A stretch of 19,873 nucleotides of DNA from an uncultured Collinsella sp. (GTDB lineage Bacteria; Actinomycetota; Coriobacteriia; Coriobacteriales; Coriobacteriaceae). The stretch is taken from assembly GCA_902489295.1 (NCBI GenBank), contig CABTZM010000015.1, positions 1 to 19,873 of the forward strand. Reading direction: 5' to 3'. Within the stretch, counting starts at the first letter, position 1; every line of letters starts with the position of its first letter. Shown one piece after another: positions 13,244 through 19,873 of the stretch. The notes beneath the pieces are model-generated. The model searched no databases. It worked only from the letters and a program-made list of their open reading frames with translations, and was not told the DNA's origin. A program made the position numbers and the translations under genes.

Positions 13244-14336
13244 CGGAGTACACGACCTTACCGGAACCCTCGACGCACTCGCCCACGCGGAACGGCTTCT
13301 CGCCCAGCGCGACCAGGGCCTCGGTAACCGCGGCCTCGTCCTCGGGGGCGACGATCAGGCACAGCCCAACGCCCATGTTGAAGGTCTTGCATGCCTCATT
13401 GGGCGCGAGCTCGGCCTGGCGCGACACGTAGGTGATGACGGGCGGAACGTCCCAACCCATCTCGGCACCGTTGCGGGTGACCACAGCGTCGACGTCGTCG
13501 GCGAGCGCGCGGTTGAGGTTCTCGGTAATACCGCCGCCAGTGATGTGGGCAATGGCATGAACGTTGGCGCCGCCGCGCAGCAGCTCCAGGATCGGCTTGA
13601 CGTAGATGCGCGTGGGAGCCAGCAGAGCGTCTGCCAGCGATGCGCCGCCGAGCTCCTCGAGCGGACGGCTCAGCTCCTCGGCCTTAGCGGCGGCCTCGGG
13701 CGTGCCCGGCTTAATGCCGTCGACGCCAATGACCTTGCGCACGAGCGAGTAGCCGTTGGAATGCACGCCGGTGGAGGGCAGGCCCAGAATCACGTCGCCG
13801 GGGCGGACGTTCGCGGGGTCGAGCATCTTGGGGCGGTCGACGACGCCCACGGTAAAGCCGGCGAGGTCGTAGTCGGCGGGAGCCATGACGCCAGGGTGCT
13901 CGGCCATCTCGCCGCCCACGAGCGCGCAGCCCGCGAGCTTGCAGCCGTCGGCCACACCCTTGATGATCTTTGCCATGTGCTCGGCCTCGATGTGACCGAT
14001 GGCAACGTAGTCCAGGAAGAACAGCGGCTCGGCGCCCGAAGCCAGAATGTCGTTGACGCACATAGCGACCAGGTCCTGGCCCACCGTCTCGTGACGGTCC
14101 ATAATCTGGGCGAGCACGAGCTTGGTGCCCACGCCGTCGGTACCGCTGATCAGGATCGGGTCTTCCATATCCTTAAGCGCGGCAGCCGAGAACAGGCCAC
14201 CGAAGCCGCCGATGCCGCCGATAACCTCGGGGCGATTGGTGTCCTTGACCATCTGCTTAATCGCGTCGACGGCGCGGCCGCCCTCAGCGGTATCGACGCC
14301 GGCATCCTCATACGTCACATGCTTGCTGTCGCTCAT
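13233..14336 (-). CDS. purM: Phosphoribosylformylglycinamidine cyclo-ligase (AIR synthetase)
   Basis: PurM uses ATP to close the imidazole ring, turning FGAM into AIR, the fifth step of purine synthesis. The 367-aa length is slightly above the usual 345. Typical features are GGFGGLFS near the N-terminus, the ATP-grasping GTDGVGTKL (65-73), MCVNDILASGAEPLFFLDY (92-110), LVGGEMAEHPGVM, GLPSTGVHSNGYSLVR and the glycine-rich ITGGGITENLNRAL. The ribosome site AGGAAGG precedes the ATG. The 3' end overlaps purN by 11 bases. A GC-rich hairpin lies in its leader, and a palindromic repeat separates it from purF. Confidence 0.96.
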   Translation of the reverse strand: MSDSKHVTYEDAGVDTAEGGRAVDAIKQMVKDTNRPEVIGGIGGFGGLFSAAALKDMEDPILISGTDGVGTKLVLAQIMDRHETVGQDLVAMCVNDILASGAEPLFFLDYVAIGHIEAEHMAKIIKGVADGCKLAGCALVGGEMAEHPGVMAPADYDLAGFTVGVVDRPKMLDPANVRPGDVILGLPSTGVHSNGYSLVRKVIGVDGIKPGTPEAAAKAEELSRPLEELGGASLADALLAPTRIYVKPILELLRGGANVHAIAHITGGGITENLNRALADDVDAVVTRNGAEMGWDVPPVITYVSRQAELAPNEACKTFNMGVGLCLIVAPEDEAAVTEALVALGEKPFRVGECVEGSGKVVYSDER

Positions 14337-14356
14337 CTGAGCCTTCCTCTCCCACT

Positions 14357-14385
14357 ACCGTGGCGCCGCGCGGGCGCCAAACGGT
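14357..14385 (-). promoter_or_regulatory. GC-rich leader hairpin before purM
   Basis: ACCGT (14357-14361) and GGCGCC (14362-14367) pair with GGCGCC (14373-14378) and ACGGT (14381-14385), with loop GCGCG and a two-base bulge. It would form in the purM mRNA about 20 bases before the start codon. No T-run follows, so a terminator is unlikely. Confidence 0.45.
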
Positions 14386-14413
14386 GCTCATAGTTGTCCT
14401 CGATTCGGTGCAT

Positions 14414-14441
14414 GCCATAACAGCACACACCGTTCAATCAA
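14414..14441 (-). promoter_or_regulatory. Possible purM promoter
   Basis: On the minus strand TTGATT (14441-14436) and TATGGC (14419-14414) are 16 bases apart. The match is moderate. It would place transcription start near 14407, upstream of the leader hairpin. Confidence 0.3.
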
Positions 14442-14454
14442 CAAAACAGCAGGT

Positions 14455-14495
14455 AAAACCTACCAAAATAAACCTGTCCCCGTATGGCAGGTTTT
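14455..14495. repeat. AAAACCTACCA/TGGCAGGTTTT hairpin with CTGTCCCC, overlapping the purF stop
   Basis: AAAACCTACCA (14455-14465) pairs with TGGCAGGTTTT (14485-14495) except at one position, which becomes a wobble on the minus strand. The loop carries AATAAACCTGTCCCC. It shares its arm and loop words with the repeat at 3215-3395. On the minus strand the second arm ends in a T-run, so it may also terminate purF. The arm includes the first two bases of the purF stop codon. Confidence 0.7.
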
Positions 14496-16164
14496 AGGCC
14501 TCGCCGTGCTCCTCTTCCCAGCTGCGATCGTCGTATTTCTCGACCACGGCGTCGTCGTCAAAGTGCAGCGGCTTATCCAGGTTGCGGGGCTTAAAGCCCT
14601 CCATAAACTTATCGCGGCCAAAGCTCTCGGGAATCGCCACGGGGTAGCGGCCGGTAAAGCACGCATCGCAGTAGCCGTCCTTGGGCATGACCTTCAGCAG
14701 GCCCTCGACCGAAAGGAAGGCCAGCGAATCGGCGCCGATGTACTCGCAAATCTCGTCGACCGTCTTGTTGGCGCTAATAAGCTGCGACTGCACGTCGGTA
14801 TCGATGCCGTAGAAGCACGGCCAGATGACCTCGGGCGAGTTGATGCGGATGTGAATCTCCTTGGCACCAGCGTTGCGCAGCATCTTGACGAGCTGCACCA
14901 TGGTGGTGCCGCGCACGATGGAGTCGTCGATGACGACCAGGCGCTTGCCCTCGATGTTGTCGCGCAGCGGGTTGAGTTTCATGCGCACGCCCATGGCGCG
15001 CAGCTCCTGCGTGGGCTCGATAAACGTACGGCCCACGTAGCGGTTCTTGATAAGGCCCTCGCCAAAGGGAATACCGCTCTCGTGCGAATAGCCCTCCGCG
15101 GGCGGCAGGCCGGAGTCGGGCACGCCGATGACCAGGTCGGCCTCGACGGGCTCCTCATGTGCCAGCTGACGACCCATGTCGTAACGGCAGGCATAAACGC
15201 TCTTGCCGTTCATGATGGAGTCGGGGCGGGCAAAGTAGACCTGCTCAAAGATGCAGTTGGCGGGCTCTTCGGCTGCAGGCACGCCCTGCTCGGATACCAG
15301 ACCCTCGGCGCTGATGCGCAAAATCTCGCCGGGACGGACGTCACGGACGTACTCGGCACCCACGATGTCGAGTGCGCAGGTCTCGGAAGCAACGACCCAG
15401 CCGCCGGCGCGCGTGACACGGACGGCGGAGTCGACCGTAGCGGCGCCGTCCTGCGACGGCAGCTGCGAAACGGCTGCGGCATCGGCCTGGTCCAGACCCT
15501 CGTCCACCAGCTTGCCCAGCACGAGCGGGCGAATGCCATGTGGATCGCGGAATGCGTAGAGCGCTTGCTCGTTGATGAGCGTCATGGCGTAGCCGCCGCG
15601 CACGAGCTCCATGGTCTTGCGAATGCCCTCGCGCAGATGGCCCGTACGCTGGGTAAAGTAGCCGATGAGTTTGGTCGCGACCTCGGAATCCGAATTGGAG
15701 AGGAATGGCACGCCCAGCTCGATCAGCTGGCGGCGCAGCTCGTCGGTGTTGACGAGGGTGCCGTTGTGAGCAAGCGCGATAATGACGCTGTTGATGGTAG
15801 AGAGGTGCGGCTGAGAGGCTTCCCAGCTCTTGGCGCCGGCGGTGCCGTAGCGCACATGACCCACGGCCAGCTGGCCGGAGAGCGTCGACAGGTCGGCATT
15901 GGAGAACACGCGGTCGAGCAGGCCCAGATCCTTGCGGACCATAACCGTGCCACCGTCACCCACGGCGATTCCCGCCGATTCCTGGCCACGGTGCTGCAGT
16001 GCACGCAGGCCAAAGTACGTCAGTCGAGCCACGTCGCGATCGGGCGCCCATACGCCGAAAATGCCACATTCCTCATGCAGCTGGTCGGAGTCCGGATCAT
16101 ACGTCGACATGGTGTTCACCTGTCCCGCGGCACGCTCGGCCGCGCGGATGGTTTCTTGAGACAT
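14494..16164 (-). CDS. purF: Amidophosphoribosyltransferase
   Basis: PurF commits PRPP to purine synthesis by swapping its pyrophosphate for ammonia released from glutamine. The 556-aa protein has a 32-residue leader before C33 (EECGIFGVW), which becomes the N-terminal nucleophile after cleavage. Glutaminase features include RALQHRGQESAGIAV and GHVRYGT. The PRPP-binding loop is VVIDDSIVRGTT (410-421). C304, C450, C499 and C502 match the spacing of the four [4Fe-4S] ligands of the Bacillus enzyme, so an oxygen-sensitive cluster form is likely. An insert near residues 222-246, rich in Ala, Asp, Gln and Ser, lengthens it beyond the roughly 480 residues typical. The ribosome site GAGGGG lies five bases before the ATG. 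Confidence 0.96.
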   Translation of the reverse strand: MSQETIRAAERAAGQVNTMSTYDPDSDQLHEECGIFGVWAPDRDVARLTYFGLRALQHRGQESAGIAVGDGGTVMVRKDLGLLDRVFSNADLSTLSGQLAVGHVRYGTAGAKSWEASQPHLSTINSVIIALAHNGTLVNTDELRRQLIELGVPFLSNSDSEVATKLIGYFTQRTGHLREGIRKTMELVRGGYAMTLINEQALYAFRDPHGIRPLVLGKLVDEGLDQADAAAVSQLPSQDGAATVDSAVRVTRAGGWVVASETCALDIVGAEYVRDVRPGEILRISAEGLVSEQGVPAAEEPANCIFEQVYFARPDSIMNGKSVYACRYDMGRQLAHEEPVEADLVIGVPDSGLPPAEGYSHESGIPFGEGLIKNRYVGRTFIEPTQELRAMGVRMKLNPLRDNIEGKRLVVIDDSIVRGTTMVQLVKMLRNAGAKEIHIRINSPEVIWPCFYGIDTDVQSQLISANKTVDEICEYIGADSLAFLSVEGLLKVMPKDGYCDACFTGRYPVAIPESFGRDKFMEGFKPRNLDKPLHFDDDAVVEKYDDRSWEEEHGEA

Positions 16165-16206
16165 GGTATCCCCTCAGAGCCTCGTATTTTTGGCGTTACC
16201 CGCCTT

Positions 16207-16212
16207 ATTATA
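16207..16212 (-). promoter_or_regulatory. Probable -10 box of purF
   Basis: A consensus TATAAT reads on the minus strand about 43 bases before the purF start. The matching -35 (TGGGGA near 16235-16230) is weak. Confidence 0.45.
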
Positions 16213-16405
16213 CGCACGGCGCGACGTGCTCCCCAGCGCATGAGCAGCGCTTTTTAAAAGCCCACCGAGCTAATAATCCGTTTTGCAGCCAAACATTTTA
16301 TTGGGCAATCGCCTCGGGACCGACGATCCCGCATGCTTCCGTTGCGGCGCGTCTCGCCCGCCGTTAGGGCTTACATTGTTGCAATTGGGACGTTCGTCCT
16401 GTCTT

Positions 16406-16434
16406 TTGGCAGGTCGGCGGCGTATCCTTATAAC
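16406..16434 (+). promoter_or_regulatory. Promoter of the CmpB-type membrane protein gene
   Basis: TTGGCA (16406-16411) and TATAAC (16429-16434) are separated by exactly 17 bases. The start codon is 27 bases downstream, with GAAAGG as ribosome site. The divergent region 16165-16460 holds this promoter and that of purF; nothing else stands out in it. Confidence 0.65.
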
Positions 16435-16460
16435 CTACAACAAAGCGAGAAAGGTTCTGT

Positions 16461-17690
16461 ATGGATCGAAACGAACTCGACCCCAGCGTCCCCAGCGCCA
16501 CGGAGGTCAAGAAGATCCCCCTCATCATTAAGGTGTACGCTGTCCTGTGCATCCTTTCCGGCGTGGGCACGCTCCCGTCGGTCGCTGCCTTTATGTGGCA
16601 GGTCATCACGGCACTTGTTAACGGCAACGCCACCGAAAAGCTCGGCGACAACACGCTCGTCGCAGTCGGCCTTATCGTCGCCGGCATCATGCTCTCTGCG
16701 GCAAGTGCCGTCATCCTAATCATCTTTGGCCTGGACCTTATCAAAAACCAGCGCCGCAACGCCGCCCGCCTGTCCTACATCCTTATTGCATTCACCGTCG
16801 TCGAGCTTTTGGTCGACGTGATGCTCCAGGGCATCGGGCCCTTCCTACTGCGTCCCGCGATCCAGCTCGGCATCCTTGTTGCACTTTCGGCAACCGTCGA
16901 CCCCACGCTGCGTCAGGAGCGCGAACTGCAGCGCCGCCTGCAGGAGATGCTCGACCGCGACGCCGCCGCCGAGGGCATGCTCGGTCGCGATGAAACCGGC
17001 GAGGGCTACATCAAGCTCAACTACTTCAACCTGTTCTGGGTGTTCTTTGTCTGCTGCATACTCGGCCTGATCGCCGAGGACATCTGGCACATGACGGTCG
17101 ACGACCCGGGCGTCTACCAGAACCGCGCCGGCATGCTGTTTGGCCCCTTCAGCCCCATCTACGGATTTGGCGCCGTGCTCATGACCATGGTGCTTAACCG
17201 CTTCTACAAAAAGAACCCCATCATCATTTTCCTGGTGAGCGCCCTGCTCGGCGCCAGTTTTGAGGTGTTCGTGGGCTGGTTTATGCAGACCGCGTTTGGC
17301 GTGGTCTCGTGGAGCTACTCGCACATAACGCTGTTCGGTTTACCCGATCCGCTCGTGGTCCTCACGGGCGGACGCACCTGCACGGGCTTCGCCTGCCTGT
17401 GGGGCCTGGGCGGCCTCATCTGGATCAAGCTGCTGCTGCCGAGGCTGCTTAAGCTTATCAACAAGATCCCCTGGAAGAGCCGCTACTCGGCCACCGTCAT
17501 CTTTACCGTTATCATGCTGGTCGACGGCGTCATGACGCTGCAGTCGCTCGACTACTGGTACCAGCGCGTTAACGGCACGGAGCCGGACATTCCCGTCGCA
17601 CAGTTCTACGGAGAGCACTTCGATAACGAATACATGAAAAACCGCTTCCAGAGCATGACCATGAGCCCCAAGGATGCGACGCGCGTGTAG
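16461..17690 (+). CDS. CmpB-type putative ABC transporter permease with extra N-terminal membrane domain
   Basis: This is a 409-aa polytopic membrane protein. The C-terminal part (about 186-370) fits the ABC_trans_CmpB/DUF1113 family: FNLFWVFFVCCILGLIAEDIW, GMLFGPFSPIYGFGAVLMTMVL, FLVSALLGASFEVFVGWFMQ and FGVVSWSYS. The family name is historical and its transport role is not established. The first 145 residues form a separate domain with about four membrane segments (22-47, 66-93, 102-123 and 128-143), joined by a charged linker (150-180, RQERELQRRLQEMLDRD...). No ATPase or binding protein is adjacent. It is transcribed alone between divergent purF and convergent MoaE-like genes. Confidence 0.8.
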   Translation: MDRNELDPSVPSATEVKKIPLIIKVYAVLCILSGVGTLPSVAAFMWQVITALVNGNATEKLGDNTLVAVGLIVAGIMLSAASAVILIIFGLDLIKNQRRNAARLSYILIAFTVVELLVDVMLQGIGPFLLRPAIQLGILVALSATVDPTLRQERELQRRLQEMLDRDAAAEGMLGRDETGEGYIKLNYFNLFWVFFVCCILGLIAEDIWHMTVDDPGVYQNRAGMLFGPFSPIYGFGAVLMTMVLNRFYKKNPIIIFLVSALLGASFEVFVGWFMQTAFGVVSWSYSHITLFGLPDPLVVLTGGRTCTGFACLWGLGGLIWIKLLLPRLLKLINKIPWKSRYSATVIFTVIMLVDGVMTLQSLDYWYQRVNGTEPDIPVAQFYGEHFDNEYMKNRFQSMTMSPKDATRV

Positions 17691-17711
17691 CGCTCACCGC
17701 GCCCAAAACGC

Positions 17712-17750
17712 AAAATGCCCGCCGGTATCACACGTACCGGTGGGCATTTT
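17712..17750. terminator. Bidirectional terminator between convergent genes
   Basis: AAAATGCCCGCCGGTA (17712-17727) pairs with TACCGGTGGGCATTTT (17735-17750) over 16 positions, with one wobble and a 7-base loop. T-rich sequence flanks both sides, so it can end the membrane-protein gene on the plus strand and the MoaE-like gene on the minus strand. Confidence 0.92.
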
Positions 17751-17780
17751 TATAAACGATCCTTCTATCGACGCAAGCCT

Positions 17781-18197
17781 CTACGCCTCGCGCTCGACCT
17801 CACTCACGCATTCGTTCTTGATGGTGCCAACGAGCGCCTGCAGCGCATCGACCACGTGCGGGCGAATGCCCCCGCCGATGAGCACGAGCATGATGTCGTC
17901 ACCTACGGCAAGCTCGCCGCTTGCCAGCCACACGCGCACATAGCCGATACCCGGCATCGCGCGCGTGGCCTCGATAGCAGACCGTACCTTTTCGGCATCG
18001 TAGTCAAAGACCATGCCGCCCACCCTGTGGCCTGGTGCCACGCCATCGGTCTCGACTCCGCGCACCTCGGCCTTGGGCGTCGCGCGCACCACACCGTTAT
18101 GCGTCAGATACATCCCACAGCCTGCCGCCGAAGCATCGGCCTTGGCCTCGCGCAGCCAAGCATCAATCGAAGGCATCAATTTGCCACTCTCGAGCAT
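17781..18197 (-). CDS. MoaE-like protein (molybdopterin synthase large-subunit family, divergent)
   Basis: This 138-aa soluble protein resembles MoaE in layout. A short strand and loop MYLTHNGVVRA matches the family's N-terminal GVVR block. HRVGGMVFDYDAEKVRSAIEATRAMPGIGYVRVWLASGELAVGDDIMLVLIGGG matches the helix, strand and GxLxVGD region, and PHVVDALQALVGTIKNE matches the C-terminal helix with one conserved lysine. The usual PIWKKE ending that supplies a catalytic lysine is absent (VSEVE instead), and no other moa, moe or mob gene is in the window. It may therefore be a degenerate or repurposed homologue. Two ATGs are adjacent; the second (18197) is better spaced from GGGAG. Confidence 0.55.
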   Translation of the reverse strand: MLESGKLMPSIDAWLREAKADASAAGCGMYLTHNGVVRATPKAEVRGVETDGVAPGHRVGGMVFDYDAEKVRSAIEATRAMPGIGYVRVWLASGELAVGDDIMLVLIGGGIRPHVVDALQALVGTIKNECVSEVEREA

Positions 18198-18216
18198 CAT
18201 TTCTCCCTTACCGTCG

Positions 18217-18258
18217 TCGAGTAGCCAATTTGGGACGGGGCCTTTTTAGCTACTCTCG
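18217..18258. repeat. GAGTAGC/GCTACTC hairpin between sortase and MoaE-like gene
   Basis: TCGAGTAGC (18217-18225) and GCTACTCTCGA (18249-18259) are near-perfect inverse arms around a 23-base loop reading CAATTTGGGACGGGGCCTTTTTA. The loop T-run lies on the plus strand only. It has the look of a dispersed intergenic repeat and lies six bases beyond the end of the sortase gene. Confidence 0.5.
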
Positions 18259-18264
18259 AACAAC

Positions 18265-19260
18265 TTATTCCTCGACCGGCGTGAGCACCATGACGGCGCG
18301 TGTGTTGCTCAGCGACAGCGAACGGCAGGTCACAAGCGTTACAACCTTAGTTGCCGAAGCGGCACGATCGGTGGCATCACTCGCCACGGCAGAAGCGCCG
18401 TCGAGCATCTCGGACAGGTAGTTCTTGAGTCCGTCGTCGCCCTCAAAATTGGTCGTGCGCGCCTTGGCATACGTGTCCTCGACCACCTTGGTCGCCAGCG
18501 GACGCAGCTTATACGTCGCATCGCGCGTGATGTAGTACACATATTCAATGCTATCGAACGTTGCCTGGTCAGTCGTATCCGAAATCACGTTGAACATCGA
18601 CCCATCGTTCATATGGTGGCCGTAGATCGTGGTCTGCTGGTCGACCATTCCCGGCGCGGTGTCATCGCTATCCAGGAAAATGGCACCGGACGCGTTAGCC
18701 GTTCCGTCGAACAGCGTGTTGAGGTATTTGGAGTTGTTGTTGGTCTGCACCACGGGATAGTTGATGTTGGTTCCCGGCACGTAAATCCAACCCACAATCT
18801 CGGGGTTCGTCTGAGCAAGCGCATCAAAGTCGATAATCGGCACGCCGCTGGCGTCCTTATCGCTTACATATTGCTTCTCGATTTTCTGATACGAATCGCT
18901 CGCCTGCTTATAGCCAATCTGGGCATTAATAAAGATAGCGGCGGCGACAATCATGCCGATACCGATGATGATGAGCAGAATGGGAATAATGGAGCGGCGC
19001 TTTTTGCGCGGCGGCTCGGTGTAATCCGACGGCGCGGCATGCGATGAAGACCGGGGCGGCTTCTTAGCGGAGCTATAAGACGAAGGACGATATGCGGCCG
19101 GCGCGTCCTGTCGACGATGCGTCGCCGGTGTCACGGGGCGCGGCGCGCGCGGCTGCTGAGGAGAGGATGTCCGACCCTGCTGCGCCGCATGGGCAGCACC
19201 CGGCTTCGACGGATCGGGAATCTGAGAAGCCTTGAATCGTTTTCCCTGATAATCGGACAT
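18265..19260 (-). CDS. srtB: Class B sortase
   Basis: This 331-aa membrane-anchored transpeptidase would attach surface proteins to the cell wall. A disordered, basic, Pro/Ser/Ala-rich cytoplasmic tail covers residues 1-89 and one membrane segment about 91-113. The class B catalytic domain follows from about 140. The expected catalytic residues are H215 (TIYGHHMNDGSMFN), C312 (VVTLVTC) and R321 (NTRAVMVLTP). IVGWIYVPGTNINYPVVQ is a typical class B segment. The tail is long for the family. No LPxTG- or NPxTN-type substrate is seen in the window, so the target is unknown. The ribosome site AAGGAGAG precedes the ATG, 35 bases after purE, so the two may share a transcript. Confidence 0.9.
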   Translation of the reverse strand: MSDYQGKRFKASQIPDPSKPGAAHAAQQGRTSSPQQPRAPRPVTPATHRRQDAPAAYRPSSYSSAKKPPRSSSHAAPSDYTEPPRKKRRSIIPILLIIIGIGMIVAAAIFINAQIGYKQASDSYQKIEKQYVSDKDASGVPIIDFDALAQTNPEIVGWIYVPGTNINYPVVQTNNNSKYLNTLFDGTANASGAIFLDSDDTAPGMVDQQTTIYGHHMNDGSMFNVISDTTDQATFDSIEYVYYITRDATYKLRPLATKVVEDTYAKARTTNFEGDDGLKNYLSEMLDGASAVASDATDRAASATKVVTLVTCRSLSLSNTRAVMVLTPVEE

Positions 19261-19295
19261 GGCTCTCCTTATACTGCGGTGAAACGGCGGAACGC

Positions 19296-19760
19296 TTAGG
19301 CGTCAGCCATCTCCTGCTTCATCTTCTCGATAACCTTGCGGTACTCGGGGTCGCAAGCACCCAGAATCTGCGTGGCATAGATGGCGGCGTTCTTGGCACC
19401 GTTGATGGCAACGCAGGCCACGGGCACGCCCGAAGGCATCTGCACCATCGACAGCAGCGAATCCATACCGCCCAGGTCACTCGTCTTCATAGGCACGCCG
19501 ATAACTGGCAGCGGCGTAAAGGCAGCCACGACACCGCCCAGGTGAGCGGCCTTGCCGGCGGCGGCAATGATCACCTTTATGCCGCGGTCGGCAGCAGTCG
19601 AGGCCCACTCGTGGACCTTCGCCGGTGTGCGGTGTGCGCTCGCAATGACAAGCTCATAGGGCACGCCCAGCGCCTCGAGCTCGGCGGTGCAACCTTCCAT
19701 AACGCCCAGATCGGACTTGGAACCCATGATGATCCCGACAACCGGCTTTTGATCTGCCAT
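19296..19760 (-). CDS. purE: N5-carboxyaminoimidazole ribonucleotide mutase (PurE, class I)
   Basis: PurE moves the carboxyl group of N5-CAIR to carbon 4, giving CAIR, a mid-pathway purine step. The 154-aa protein has the class I signatures IIMGSKSDLGVM (10-21), IASAHRTP (39-46, with H43), AAAGKAAHLGGVVAA, TPLPVIGVPMKTS and GGMDSLLSMVQMPSGVPVA. Two ATGs are possible; AGGAGGT ends two bases before the first (19766) and eight before the second (19760), so I use the second. purK, its usual partner, is not in the window and could lie beyond the right edge, but only if on this strand upstream. The sortase gene follows closely. Confidence 0.95.
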   Translation of the reverse strand: MADQKPVVGIIMGSKSDLGVMEGCTAELEALGVPYELVIASAHRTPAKVHEWASTAADRGIKVIIAAAGKAAHLGGVVAAFTPLPVIGVPMKTSDLGGMDSLLSMVQMPSGVPVACVAINGAKNAAIYATQILGACDPEYRKVIEKMKQEMADA

Positions 19761-19811
19761 AAACATAGACCTCCTGTTGAGAGCGGTGACGCGGCGGATC
19801 CGCGACCCTTA

Positions 19812-19829
19812 ACTACTGAGAGTAGTATA
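19812..19829 (-). promoter_or_regulatory. Possible purE promoter -10 with overlapping inverted repeat
   Basis: On the minus strand TATACT (19829-19824) could be a -10, with a poor -35. A small inverted repeat, ACTACT (19812-19817) and AGTAGT (19821-19826), overlaps it and the likely start of transcription. Confidence 0.35.
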
Positions 19830-19873
19830 GCTGCTCCCGTCCCTGCGGTCTGTGGGTGCTCTGCGGCGGGCCC

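Noticed and set aside
14506..16257. A 583-codon open frame on the plus strand opposite purF
   Set aside because: It is the antisense shadow of a clearly conserved gene in GC-rich DNA, has repetitive Gly/Ala/His/Val/Asp-rich composition, and lacks family motifs or a ribosome site.

Overview
The window looks like a stretch of chromosome from a high-GC anaerobic actinobacterium, most probably a Collinsella-like member of the Coriobacteriia. That is an inference from codon bias, gene content and the style of the intergenic repeats. The content is an NfnAB-type ferredoxin/NADPH transhydrogenase, a class B sortase, a 4Fe-4S PurF, a Tat-type lipoprotein, and a Coriobacteriia-style nuclease-like protein. 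I could not test the assignment by database search. Most of the window is core metabolism, with small pieces of accessory or mobile-looking DNA between the genes.

Layout. 1-636: the 3' end of prs, with a terminator. 706-2460: a small accessory islet made of two ~204-bp elements with nearly identical terminal inverted repeats but unrelated interiors, flanking a 375-aa protein with a DUF559/Vsr-like nuclease signature. 2567-3196: pth, which I expect would otherwise sit close to prs. 3197-3568: a nested inverted-repeat element with a strong terminator, then the promoter and leader of nfnAB (3569-5808). 5935-6558 (minus): a cytidylate-kinase-like protein. 6623-6728: a long palindromic repeat. 6730-9759 (minus): a complete polar amino-acid ABC importer in the order ATPase, binding lipoprotein, permease, permease. 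9866-9932: a perfect 29-bp palindrome. 10036-11754 (minus): a membrane-anchored parvulin-type foldase followed by yqeY. 11925-12389 (minus): a lone PTS EIIA domain. 12542-16164 (minus): purN, purM and purF. 16461-17690 (plus): a CmpB-type membrane protein. 17781-19760 (minus): a MoaE-like protein, a class B sortase and purE.

How the genes work together. prs makes PRPP, which PurF consumes in the first committed step of purine synthesis. PurN, PurM and PurE supply later steps, so this is a loose purine cluster interrupted by unrelated genes. NfnAB would balance NADH, NADPH and ferredoxin pools in an anaerobe. The ABC importer is self-contained.

The most unusual aspect is repeat biology rather than a new multigene machine. 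At least five intergenic sites carry hairpins built around a GGGGACAG / CTGTCCCC core or an AAACCTGCCAAAATAAAC-type arm, and there are two further long palindromes. The paired ~204-bp elements around the nuclease-like gene are the best candidate for something undescribed. No tRNA, rRNA, CRISPR array, transposase or integrase was recognised.
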